Origin: Streptomyces achromogenes
GTDB taxonomy: Bacteria > Actinomycetota > Actinomycetes > Streptomycetales > Streptomycetaceae
Assembly: GCF_030816715.1 (NCBI RefSeq)
Contig: NZ_JAUSYH010000001.1
Coordinates: 7,812,001 to 7,876,000, forward strand
Reading direction: 5' to 3'
Length of the DNA: 64,000 nt
Position 1 is the first letter of the stretch, and every line of letters begins with the position of its first letter. Below the pieces are notes generated by a model. The model was not told the origin of the DNA. It made no database searches and saw nothing but the letters and a program-made list of their open reading frames with translations. Position numbers and translations under genes: made by a program. This document shows, one piece after another, positions 34,283-42,536 of this stretch.

Positions 34283-34672
34283 TCACGCTCCGAGCGTGGA
34301 ATGGCGGCTGACGAACAGGTCGAACGCCTCCGAGACCTGTTCCGGCGTCGCGTCGGAGATCTCCAGGACGTCGTCGTCGAGGGCCAGGCGCAGTGTGGGA
34401 CGGGCGCCCCGGAAGCGGCCGCGCCATTCGCGGACGGCGTTCATCACCTGGGTCAACGCGCCCGCCGAGGTGCCCAGGCTCACGAGCAGGGCGCCGATCG
34501 CGGTCACGTCGACGGCCCGGGCGCCGGGCGGCGCCTCCCCGCCGGGAACGGACGTCACGTCGTCCACGTCGAGTTGGAGCAGTTCCGCGCGCAGGAAGCC
34601 GGTCAGTTCGGCCACGTCCTCGGCGTCCGCGCCCTCCTCGGTCAGGAGGATGCGCAAGGTGTTGTTCTCCAC
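34283..34672 (-). CDS. EACC1 (effector-associated constant component) protein
   Basis: The 129-residue protein has the EACC1 layout: N-terminal beta strand TLRILLTEEG, a regulatory helix ELTGFLRAELLQLD, a hydrophobic helix IGALLVSLGTSAGALTQVMNAV that looks membrane-like, a WRGRF basic turn, and a beta hairpin PTLRLALDDDVLEISD. EACC1 proteins are found next to caspase, TIR and other effectors in actinobacterial conflict systems and may couple trigger to effector. GTG start with AAAAGGGG upstream. It is the first gene of the pair and has its own promoter and palindrome. Confidence 0.8.
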   Translation of the reverse strand: MENNTLRILLTEEGADAEDVAELTGFLRAELLQLDVDDVTSVPGGEAPPGARAVDVTAIGALLVSLGTSAGALTQVMNAVREWRGRFRGARPTLRLALDDDVLEISDATPEQVSEAFDLFVSRHSTLGA

Positions 34673-34746
34673 CGGTCGGCCCCTTTTCGGTCGTGCGCAG
34701 GGGCGGCGCGGAGTCGGCTGTACGATGGCTCCACGTCTTCAACTCT

Positions 34747-34775
34747 ATTTTCCGGCGTATTCACCGGGCTCGCAA
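34747..34775 (-). promoter_or_regulatory. Candidate promoter of EACC1-caspase pair
   Basis: On the minus strand TTGCGA (34775-34770), 17 nt, GAAAAT (34752-34747, four of six matches). It lies in the least GC-rich stretch of this locus and gives a leader of about 65 nt. Confidence 0.4.
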
Positions 34776-34781
34776 ATTCCG

Positions 34782-34795
34782 TGCCGTATACGGCA
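34782..34795. promoter_or_regulatory. Perfect palindrome upstream of EACC1 promoter
   Basis: TGCCGTATACGGCA is a perfect 14-bp palindrome ending 6 bp upstream of the -35 element. It is a candidate binding site for a dimeric regulator. Confidence 0.45.
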
Positions 34796-34880
34796 GATCG
34801 GCGGAAATGCCGACTCGCGCGACGGTCGTCCCAGGTACGGGTGAGACGGTGCCGGAGTGACCTGAACTCACTCCGGCCGG

Positions 34881-35546
34881 TCACCGTGCGGGGAGCGTCA
34901 CCAGGTGCTCGCCGCCCGACGTGCGCAGTTCGTAGCGGGCGATCTCGTCGAGGTGCCAGGCCGCCGCGCCCTGCATGGTGTTGGGGCGGGCGTCGTGCAG
35001 GGGGACGTTCCAGCTGGTGACGGTCTGCTCGGAGCCGTCGCGGCCCACGGCGATCAGGCGGCAGGAACGCGGGCCCGCGCCGTCCTTGACCTCCAGCCGC
35101 ACATGGCTGCCCCATTCCTCGTCCTCTGCGGTGACCTGGGCCCACACCCCGGACTTCTCGTCCGTCGCGGTGAGCCGCACGGCGTTCGCGCCGTCGTCGC
35201 CACCGCCGCCGCCCGCCATCATCGCGATCACGGGACCGGCGAGGGCCACCACCACGGAGGCGGCCACGGCGTACAGCACGCGCCGGCGCACCGCCCGGTG
35301 CCGGGCCGCCACCTCGGCGAGCAGCCGGTCCAGCAGCTGCGGGCCGGGCCCGGCGAAGGGGTGCACGGCGCGCGGGGTGGCACGCCGGTAGAGCATCATC
35401 TGCCGCGCGGTGGGTCCGAACTCGGTGACCTGTGCCGCACACTGAGGACACTCCATGAGGTGGTCCTCGAAGCGGAAAGCCTCTGCTTCGTCCAGCACGC
35501 CGAGCGCGTACGCGCCGACGTCGCGATGCCTTTCCAGGGACCTCAT
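34881..35546 (-). CDS. Zinc-type anti-sigma factor (zf-HC2)
   Basis: The 221-residue protein starts with an anti-sigma domain containing the zinc motif H-x3-C-x2-C in EDHLMECPQC, then one membrane helix (VLYAVAASVVVALAGPVIAMM, about 89-110) and an extracellular C-terminal domain with VRLEVKDGAG and SWNVPLHD. It should hold the ECF sigma factor encoded about 0.8 kb upstream at the membrane until a signal outside releases it. GAGG lies nine bases before the ATG. Confidence 0.88.
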   Translation of the reverse strand: MRSLERHRDVGAYALGVLDEAEAFRFEDHLMECPQCAAQVTEFGPTARQMMLYRRATPRAVHPFAGPGPQLLDRLLAEVAARHRAVRRRVLYAVAASVVVALAGPVIAMMAGGGGGDDGANAVRLTATDEKSGVWAQVTAEDEEWGSHVRLEVKDGAGPRSCRLIAVGRDGSEQTVTSWNVPLHDARPNTMQGAAAWHLDEIARYELRTSGGEHLVTLPAR

Positions 35547-35687
35547 GCCGAAACCTCGTGCCGTTGAGTGCCAGTGGGGTTACTCGTTGCTCCCACCGGT
35601 ACGCACCTGGCAGACGAATCACTCAAGCCGCGTACCGAATCGTGACCCAGATGTTCGGAGCGGCCCGGCCCGCGGATTGGTGCGAGT

Positions 35688-36203
35688 CTAGAAAAGGTGA
35701 ATGGCCAGGTGGCCGAGGGGCAGCCCGAGCTGCCAGGCGGGCGTCCAGACCTTGGGTCCGTCGTCCTCGCCGACGCCCGCGGAGCCGCCCGGCACCGCGT
35801 TGAGGTCGGGAGCGAGCAGCTCCGTCTCCTCCAGCCAGCGCCAGGCCGCGGCGGCGAGTTCCAGATCGGGCGCGGGCCCCTCCGACGCGGACGCCTCGTC
35901 CGTCAGTTGTGACATACGTACGCCGATCCAGTCCTGCCACGGCTGGTCGTACGCCGTGAGCGAAAGCCAGGTCTCCAGCTGCGTGAGGACCCGGATGCCG
36001 GGCAGTTCGCCGTCGGTGTCGGACAGGAAGATCGTCAGTGCCAGGGCGTCGCGCCCGGCGCGGAACTCGAAGGACGTCGGCGGCATGAGATCACCGGTCC
36101 GCAGAAGTTCGTCGGCGATGTACTCGGCGTACAACCAGGCCATGGGGACGGTCAGTTCGCCGCCGCCGGTGCCGTCCGTGTTCTGGTGCCCTCTGTGCAG
36201 CAT
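35688..36203 (-). CDS. Conserved hypothetical protein in sigma/anti-sigma cluster
   Basis: The 171-residue soluble protein (MLHRGHQNTDGTGGGELTVP) has no signal or membrane helix. It has a mid segment LTAYDQPWQDWIGVRMSQL and a C-terminus LGLPLGHLAIHLF. I do not recognise the family. It lies between the ECF sigma gene and its anti-sigma gene on the same strand and may be part of that regulatory unit. Confidence 0.75.
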   Translation of the reverse strand: MLHRGHQNTDGTGGGELTVPMAWLYAEYIADELLRTGDLMPPTSFEFRAGRDALALTIFLSDTDGELPGIRVLTQLETWLSLTAYDQPWQDWIGVRMSQLTDEASASEGPAPDLELAAAAWRWLEETELLAPDLNAVPGGSAGVGEDDGPKVWTPAWQLGLPLGHLAIHLF

Positions 36204-36359
36204 CCCTTCCTGCCTTCCTCCGGTGCGTGCGCTTCGCCCGTCGCCGGGACGCTGGAGACCCGCTTCCCGGACCCGTCCGGAACACGGATAAGGACACCCG
36301 ATTACCCAACGGGGGTCCTCGGCAAGGCGCTTTGCGAAGGCTTGACCCGACCGTGGGTT

Positions 36360-36908
36360 TCAGTGCAGGTCGGCCGCGTATCCCGGAAGCACCCGGCGCA
36401 GGGCGCGCAGCGCGTAGTACGCGCGGGACTTCACGGTACCGGGCGGAATGCCGAGCGTTTCGGCGGCTTCCGCCACACTCGCCCCGCGGAAATACACCAG
36501 CACCAGGACTTCACGGTGCTCCGGAGTGAGAGTCTTCACAGCCTCGCGCACATCGAGGGTCGCGACCGCCCGCTCGGCGTGGTCGGCGCAGACCGGCGCG
36601 TTCTCCAGCACCGCGTCGCCGACCTCGGCGGGCCGGGCCTGGCGGGCCCGCCGAGCGTCGATCGCGAGCCGCCGGCCGACGGTGAGCAGCCAGGGCCGCA
36701 CGGAGTCGAAGGCGTCGGCGCGCAGTGCCTCGGGGTGCTGCCAGGCGCGGACCAGAGTCTCCTGGACCAGGTCCTCGGCGCGCTGGCGGTCGCCGTCGCA
36801 CAGCCGCAGCAGCAGCGCGAAGAGCGGCCGGCCGTGCTCGCGCTGGAGCGCGGCGAGCTCGTGTTCGGCGGTCGTCGTCCGGGTGTTGAGGGCGGCGGTT
36901 GCGGTCAT
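36360..36908 (-). CDS. ECF RNA polymerase sigma factor
   Basis: The 182-residue protein has sigma-2 (LRLCDGDRQRAEDLVQETLV), a RPWLLTVGRRLAIDARR segment, and sigma-4 (LTPEHREVLVLVYFRG, EAAETLGIPPGTVKSR). It should direct RNA polymerase to an ECF-type regulon and be controlled by the zinc anti-sigma factor downstream. ATG at 36908 chosen; a GTG at 36953 would add 15 residues. No ribosome site is strong for either. Confidence 0.9.
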   Translation of the reverse strand: MTATAALNTRTTTAEHELAALQREHGRPLFALLLRLCDGDRQRAEDLVQETLVRAWQHPEALRADAFDSVRPWLLTVGRRLAIDARRARQARPAEVGDAVLENAPVCADHAERAVATLDVREAVKTLTPEHREVLVLVYFRGASVAEAAETLGIPPGTVKSRAYYALRALRRVLPGYAADLH

Positions 36909-36981
36909 GGGCGTATGGCATCTCAAGGGGCCGGTTTCAGACAGGGTGTGCACAGGGGTCTGCGGCGGACGGTCGATCGCG

Positions 36982-37005
36982 TCGACGAACGGTTCGACGA
37001 ACGGT
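36982..37005. repeat. 12-bp perfect tandem repeat between sigma factor and capA
   Basis: TCGACGAACGGT is repeated twice back to back in the divergent promoter region between the ECF sigma gene and the CapA-like gene. It may be a regulator site or simple slippage. Confidence 0.7.
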
Positions 37006-37131
37006 CCCGGCTACGCCGATCGCGGGCATCGCCCGTGGACGAAGGGAGTGCCGCGCCGGTCGGACGTCCCGAATCGACTAGTAGTGAGACATGCATAAAT
37101 ATGACAATTTGACCGAACGGGGGGTGGCCCG

Positions 37132-38283
37132 GTGATCGCGCGCAGACACCAGGTGGCCCTGGCCCTGACGGTCGTCCTCACCGCGGCCGCCGCCTGCCAG
37201 GCCCGGGACCACCGGCCGGGAGAACGGCCCGGACGTCCGGCGCCCGCCGGCGCCCGCGGCTTCACCCTCGTCGCCTCGGGCGACATCCTCCCGCACACCA
37301 CCGTCATCGACCGCGCCCGCTTCGACGGCGGCGGCGTCGCCTACGACTTCCGTCCCATGCTCGCGGGGATCGCACCCGTCGTCTCCCGCGCCGACCTGGC
37401 CCTGTGCCACATGGAGACGGTGTACGGCGCGAACGGCGACTACACCGGCTACCCCGCCTTCAAGTCCCCGCCCGAGATCGCCGCCGCCGTCGCCGCGACC
37501 GGCTACGACGGCTGCTCCACCGCCTCCAACCACAGCCTCGACGACGGAGCAGCCGGCGTGCAGCGCACCCTGGACGCGCTCGACGCCGCCGGCGTGCGGC
37601 ACGCGGGCACCGCGCGCACCGAAGCCGAGGGCAACTCGGTCACCCTGCTGCGGGCGGGCCCGGCGAGCGTCGCCCACCTCGCCTACACCTACGACACCAA
37701 CGGCTACCCCCTCCCGCCCGGGCAGCCCTGGACCGTCAACCTCATCGACGAGAACCGCATCCTCGCCGACGCCAAGGTCGCCCGGAAGGCGGGCGCGGAC
37801 GTGGTGGTCGTCTCCCTGCACTGGGGCACCGAATGGCAGGACGCCCCGGACGACCGCCAGCTCACCCTCGCCCGCACGCTCACCGCCTCCCGCACCGACG
37901 GCCGCCCCGACATCGACCTGATCCTCGGGACCCACGCCCACGTCCCCCAGGCCTACGAGAAAATCAACGGCACCTGGGTCGTCTACGGCATGGGCGACCA
38001 GATCGCCGGCGAGATGTTCAACCACCAGGGCGCCCAGGACGCGCGCGGCAACCAGTCCACCGTCGCCCGCTTCACCTTCGCCCCGCCCGCCCGGGCCGGG
38101 GGCCGCTGGAAGGTGCGCAGGGCCGAGTTCGTGCCCCAGATGTTCGACGTCGACGCGGGACGGGTCGTCGACCTGAACAAGGCCCTCGCCCAGGGCGCCG
38201 GCGTCCAGGGGGTGCGCGACCGCATCAAGGACGTCGTCCTCAGCAGGGGCGCGGCCAAGGACGGGCTGGTGATGGGGAAGTAG
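37132..38283 (+). CDS. CapA family lipoprotein (metallophosphatase-like)
   Basis: The 383-residue protein has a lipoprotein signal with Cys22 and a CapA/PgsA domain: FTLVASGDILPH, LCHMETVYG, STASNHSLDDG, VSLHWGTEWQDAP and LGTHAHVPQAYEK carry the Asp/His/Asn pattern of a calcineurin-like fold. CapA proteins act in polyglutamate capsule export in Bacillus; in Streptomyces the role is unknown and no capB or capC is near. GTG start with a G-rich ribosome site. Confidence 0.88.
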   Translation: MIARRHQVALALTVVLTAAAACQARDHRPGERPGRPAPAGARGFTLVASGDILPHTTVIDRARFDGGGVAYDFRPMLAGIAPVVSRADLALCHMETVYGANGDYTGYPAFKSPPEIAAAVAATGYDGCSTASNHSLDDGAAGVQRTLDALDAAGVRHAGTARTEAEGNSVTLLRAGPASVAHLAYTYDTNGYPLPPGQPWTVNLIDENRILADAKVARKAGADVVVVSLHWGTEWQDAPDDRQLTLARTLTASRTDGRPDIDLILGTHAHVPQAYEKINGTWVVYGMGDQIAGEMFNHQGAQDARGNQSTVARFTFAPPARAGGRWKVRRAEFVPQMFDVDAGRVVDLNKALAQGAGVQGVRDRIKDVVLSRGAAKDGLVMGK

Positions 38284-38293
38284 CGGCGGACCC

Positions 38294-38352
38294 GGCGGGT
38301 CGGCGCCCTTCGGTCACGCGGCGGGCGGGTCGGCGCCCCCCGGTCACGCGGC
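38294..38352. repeat. 29-bp imperfect direct repeat after capA-like gene
   Basis: Two 29-bp copies (38294-38322 and 38324-38352, 30-bp period) starting GGCGGGTCGGCGCCC differ at two positions. A degraded third copy follows. Confidence 0.7.
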
Positions 38353-38458
38353 GGCGGCCGGGCCCAGCGGTCACGGGCCGGCGCCCCCGGCCATCGGTCC
38401 GGAGCCCCGGGTCACCCGCCGGGCACACCGGTGAACCCGGCCGGACCGTGGCGGCGGA

Positions 38459-38932
38459 TCACGGCACGACCGTCACCGGCCACCGCCCCGCCTTCACCAG
38501 CCGCACCGCGACCGAACCCACGATCCGGTGCCCGGCCTGCTCGGAGGCGCCCACCACCACCGCGTCCGCCTTCAGCTGGTCCGCCGCGCTCGCCAGGCCG
38601 CTGAAGGGATCGCCGCGGAAGGTGTGGAACTCCCAGCGCACGTCGAATATCCCCCGGGTCCGCTCGGTCGCCTCGCGGATCTGGGCGACCAGGTCATCGG
38701 CGACGGCGTCGGTCGTCTCCACGACAGGCACGCCCAGCGCGGCGCCCGCCGTCATCACCGGCTGCACGTACACCACGGCGAGCAGCGCGTGCTGGCGACG
38801 GGCCAGCCCGCCGGCGTAGGCCGCCGCGCGCAGCGAGGAGTCCGATCCGTCCACGCCGACGAGGACGACCTTGGGGCCGTCGGTGCCTCGCTCGAACCGG
38901 TGCGCGGGCTGCTGCGCGTGGTGTTCCGTCAC
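38459..38932 (-). CDS. Universal stress protein (UspA family)
   Basis: The 157-residue protein has one Usp domain: VVLVGVDGSDSSLRAAAYA at the N-terminus and VVVGASEQAGHRIVGSVAVR near the C-terminus, where the ATP-binding GxxGxxxxxxxxxGS pattern is partly degenerate. It is likely a small cytoplasmic dimer responding to stress. It is divergent from lysX. Confidence 0.9.
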   Translation of the reverse strand: MTEHHAQQPAHRFERGTDGPKVVLVGVDGSDSSLRAAAYAGGLARRQHALLAVVYVQPVMTAGAALGVPVVETTDAVADDLVAQIREATERTRGIFDVRWEFHTFRGDPFSGLASAADQLKADAVVVGASEQAGHRIVGSVAVRLVKAGRWPVTVVP

Positions 38933-39018
38933 GGCCCGAGGCTATCGGAAGCCCCAGGTCCCGCCGGTGCCGGGCCGTCCGACGGGCGGCCCGGCCCAGG
39001 TGTTCCTACAGTCGGAGC

Positions 39019-42000
39019 ATGAGTGCCACCGTGGAGCGCACCGCGGCCGACCGCACCACGGGCCCGGCCCGGCGTCCGGCAGGCCGCGTCCTCACCCGGG
39101 TCCCCGAGGCGTTCGCGGCCTTCCTCGGCGCCCTCGGCCTGCTGTGCGTCCTGCTGGCGCTGATCCCGCCGCTGCGCCGCCTGCTGCGCCCGGTCGTCCG
39201 CTTCCTGGACCTGCTCATCGTCCCGGTCAGCGCCAACCTGGCCTACGCCGTCTTCCTCTTCCTGCTCGCCGCCGCGACCGCCGCCCGCAAGAAGGTCGCC
39301 TGGTGGCTGGTCGTCGTCTACCTGGGGCTGCTCGTCCTCACCGACGTCCTCGGCGTCGCCGTCGGCCTGTACGTGCAGTCGGTTCCGTCCCTGGCGGTCT
39401 GCGCCCTCGCGCTGACCCTGCTCGTGCTCGCCCGTCGCGAGTTCTACGCCGCCTCCCGCCGGGCGGCGCTCCGGCGGGCGCTCGCCGTGCTGTTCGTGGG
39501 GCTCGGCCTCGCGATCCTCGCCGGCTGGGGCCTGGTGGAGGCGTTCCCCGGCACCCTCCCCGCCGGGCAGCGCCTCGGCTGGGCCGCCAACCGGGTGCTG
39601 GGCGGCCTGGTCTCCGCCGGCTCCTTCGACGGCCGCCCGCCCCGCGCCCTGTTCTTCCTGCTCGGCCTCTTCGGCGCCCTCGCCCTGCTCAACGCCGCCG
39701 CCGTGCTGTTCCGCTCGCAGCGCATGGAAGCGGCCCTGCACGACGACGAGGAGACCCGTATCCGCGCCCTGTTGAAGGCGTACGGCGAACAGGACTCGCT
39801 GGGCTACTTCGCCACCCGGCGCGACAAGGCCGTCGTCTTCTCGCCCAGCGGCAAGGCCGCCGTCACCTACCGGGTCGAGGCCGGCGTCTGCCTGGCCAGC
39901 GGCGACCCCGTAGGCGACCGCGAGGCATGGCCGCACGCCATCGCCGCCTGGCTGGACGCGGCCCGCCGGCACGCCTGGGCGCCCGCGGTCATGGGCGCCT
40001 CGGAGGACGGCGCCAAGGCCTTCGCACGCGCCGGACTCGGAGCGCTGCAACTCGGCGACGAGGCCATCCTGCACGTCGCCTCCTTCGATCTGGGCGGCCG
40101 CGAGATGCGGGTCACCCGGCAGGCCGTCAACCGGGTCCGCCGCACCGGCGCCACCTGCCGCGTACGCCGCCACTCGGCCCTCACCGACCAGGAGATGGAG
40201 GACGTGGTCGACCGCGCCGACGCCTGGCGCGACACCGAGACCGAACGCGGCTTCTCGATGGCCCTGGACCGCCTCGGCGACCCGGCCGACGCCGACTGCC
40301 TCCTCGTCGAGGCCCTGGACGGCGACGGCCGCCTGCTGGCGCTGCTCTCCTTCGTCCCCTGGGGCGCCGACGGCGTCTCGCTGGACCTGATGCGCCGCGA
40401 CCGCTCGGCCCCCAACGGCGTCATGGAGTTCATGGTCGCCGACCTGTGCGCCGCCGCCCCCAAGCTCGGCGTGCGCCGGATCTCGCTGAACTTCGCCGTC
40501 TTCCGCTCGGCGTTCGAGGAGGGCGCCCGCATCGGCGCGGGACCGGTCCTGCGGCTGTGGCGCCGGCTGCTGCTGTTCTTCTCCAAGTGGTGGCAGCTGG
40601 AGGCGCTCTACCGCTCCAACGCCAAGTACCGGCCCGAGTGGTACCCACGCTTCCTGTGCTACGGCGACGCCGGCTCGCTGGCCCGGGTGGGCCTGGCCTC
40701 CGGCATCGCCGAGGGCTTCGTCTCCGTGCCCTCCCTGCGCAAGCTCTGGGGCAAGCGGCACCCGACGGGCGGGCCCCGACCCGCCACGACCGAGGGCCTG
40801 CCGTCGCTGGCGGCGCTGGGCCTCGACGGAGGGGACGAGGCCGGACGGAGCGGTCCGGACGCGGGCCTGCCCGACCAGGTCCGCGTCCGGCGCCGCACCC
40901 TCGACCGGCTGCGTGCCCGGGGCGCCGACCCCTACCCGGTCGGCGTCCCGGCGCGCACCCACACCCTCGCCGAGGCCCGCGCCCTCGCCGGCACCGGCGA
41001 GGCGGTCACCGTCGCCGGCCGGATCATGCGCGTGCGCGACTTCGGCGGCATCGTCTTCGTGACCCTGCGCGACTGGTCGGGCGACCACCAACTGGCCCTC
41101 ACCCGCGACGCCCTCGGCTCCGGGGAGGTCCCCGGTTCCCCGGGCGCCGGCCCTTCCAGGGGCTCCGGGGTCTCCGCGGTCTCGGGGGGCTCCGGGGGCT
41201 CCCTCGGCTCCTTCCGGGCCGACACCGACCTCGGCGACCACCTCTGCGTCACCGGCACGGCAGGCGTCAGCGACAAGGGGGAACCGACCGTCTTCGCGAC
41301 GGCCTGGCAGCTCACCGCCAAATGCCTGCGCCCCCTGCCCGACAAGCGCCGCGGTCTGACCGACCCCGAGGCCAAGGTCCGCATGCGCCATCTCGACCTG
41401 GTGGCCGGCCCCGCCGCCCGCGACGTCGTCCGCGCCCGCTCGACCGCCGTCCAGGCCCTGCGCCAGGGGCTGCTGCAGCGCGGCTACCTCGAGGTCGAGA
41501 CGCCCATGCTCCAGCAGATCCACGGCGGCGCCAACGCCCGGCCCTTCACCACCCACATCAACGCCTACGACCTCGACCTCTATCTGCGCATCGCCCCCGA
41601 GCTGTATCTGAAGCGGCTGTGCGTCGGCGGCCTGGAGAAGGTCTTCGAGATGGGCCGCACCTTCCGCAACGAGGGCGTCTCCTACAAGCACAACCCCGAG
41701 TTCACGATGCTCGAGGCCTACCAGGCCTACGCCGACTACGACGAGATGCTCCACCTGGCCCGCGAGCTGATCCAGGGCGCGGCCACGGCCGCCTTCGGCT
41801 CACCGGTCGTCCACAAGGACGGGCGCGAGCACGACATCTCGGGGGAGTGGCCGGTCAGGACGGTCCACGGCGCGATCTCCGAGGCGCTCGGCGAGGAGAT
41901 CGACGCCGACACGGACCTGGCGGCCCTGCTGCGGCACTGCGACCGCGCCGGCGTCCCGTACACGCCGGACGACGGCCGGGGCGACGTCGTCCTGGAGATG

Positions 42001-42387
42001 TACGAGCGGCTCGTCGAGGAGAGGACCCTGCTGCCGACCTTCTACAAGGACTTCCCCACCGACGTCTCCCCGCTCACCCGGCAGCACCGCCTCGACCCGC
42101 GTCTCGCCGAACGCTGGGACCTCGTCGCCTTCGGCACCGAACTCGGCACGGCCTACTCGGAGTTGACCGACCCCGTGGAGCAGCGCCGGCGGCTGACCGA
42201 GCAGTCCCTGCTGGCCGCCGGCGGCGACCCCGAGGCGATGGAGCTCGACGAGGACTTCCTCGACGCCCTCGAGTACGCGATGCCGCCGACCGGCGGCCTG
42301 GGCATCGGCGTCGACCGCCTGGTCATGTTCCTCACCGGGCTCACCATCCGCGAGACCCTGCCGTTCCCGCTGGTGCGGCACCGCTGA
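39019..42387 (+). CDS. lysX: Bifunctional lysyl-phosphatidylglycerol synthetase/lysyl-tRNA synthetase
   Basis: The 1122-residue fusion has about six N-terminal membrane helices (to about 240), an MprF-type DUF2156 lysyl-transfer domain (about 250-580), an OB-fold anticodon-binding domain with a Gly/Ser-rich insertion, and a class II LysRS core with motif 2 (FEMGRTFRNEGVSYKHNPEF) and motif 3 (GGLGIGVDRLVMFLTG). It makes Lys-tRNA and moves lysine to phosphatidylglycerol in the membrane, which reduces negative surface charge and resists cationic peptides. The last 11 codons are part of a 34-bp tandem duplication. Confidence 0.96.
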   Translation: MSATVERTAADRTTGPARRPAGRVLTRVPEAFAAFLGALGLLCVLLALIPPLRRLLRPVVRFLDLLIVPVSANLAYAVFLFLLAAATAARKKVAWWLVVVYLGLLVLTDVLGVAVGLYVQSVPSLAVCALALTLLVLARREFYAASRRAALRRALAVLFVGLGLAILAGWGLVEAFPGTLPAGQRLGWAANRVLGGLVSAGSFDGRPPRALFFLLGLFGALALLNAAAVLFRSQRMEAALHDDEETRIRALLKAYGEQDSLGYFATRRDKAVVFSPSGKAAVTYRVEAGVCLASGDPVGDREAWPHAIAAWLDAARRHAWAPAVMGASEDGAKAFARAGLGALQLGDEAILHVASFDLGGREMRVTRQAVNRVRRTGATCRVRRHSALTDQEMEDVVDRADAWRDTETERGFSMALDRLGDPADADCLLVEALDGDGRLLALLSFVPWGADGVSLDLMRRDRSAPNGVMEFMVADLCAAAPKLGVRRISLNFAVFRSAFEEGARIGAGPVLRLWRRLLLFFSKWWQLEALYRSNAKYRPEWYPRFLCYGDAGSLARVGLASGIAEGFVSVPSLRKLWGKRHPTGGPRPATTEGLPSLAALGLDGGDEAGRSGPDAGLPDQVRVRRRTLDRLRARGADPYPVGVPARTHTLAEARALAGTGEAVTVAGRIMRVRDFGGIVFVTLRDWSGDHQLALTRDALGSGEVPGSPGAGPSRGSGVSAVSGGSGGSLGSFRADTDLGDHLCVTGTAGVSDKGEPTVFATAWQLTAKCLRPLPDKRRGLTDPEAKVRMRHLDLVAGPAARDVVRARSTAVQALRQGLLQRGYLEVETPMLQQIHGGANARPFTTHINAYDLDLYLRIAPELYLKRLCVGGLEKVFEMGRTFRNEGVSYKHNPEFTMLEAYQAYADYDEMLHLARELIQGAATAAFGSPVVHKDGREHDISGEWPVRTVHGAISEALGEEIDADTDLAALLRHCDRAGVPYTPDDGRGDVVLEMYERLVEERTLLPTFYKDFPTDVSPLTRQHRLDPRLAERWDLVAFGTELGTAYSELTDPVEQRRRLTEQSLLAAGGDPEAMELDEDFLDALEYAMPPTGGLGIGVDRLVMFLTGLTIRETLPFPLVRHR

Positions 42388-42419
42388 GACCCTGCCGTTC
42401 CCGCTGGTGCGGCACCGGT
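42352..42419 (+). repeat. 34-bp tandem duplication across lysX stop codon
   Basis: Copies at 42352-42385 and 42386-42419 start GAGACCCTGCCGTTCCCGCT and differ by one base. The TGA stop of lysX begins at the last base of copy 1. Because 34 is not a multiple of three, copy 2 is untranslated. Confidence 0.9.
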
Positions 42420-42536
42420 GAGCGGCAGCCGGCGCAGGGCGCGGCACCGGCGGCGCTGCGCCGGGCGGGTGGAATCATGCCGCCGGTCCGGTGTCGGCAG
42501 GGTGCGCCGGGGGCCGGTCGGGCGACTGATGACTGC

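Noticed and set aside
38929..41754. Open frame of 941 codons antisense to lysX
   Set aside because: It is a GC-bias shadow of the lysX coding strand.
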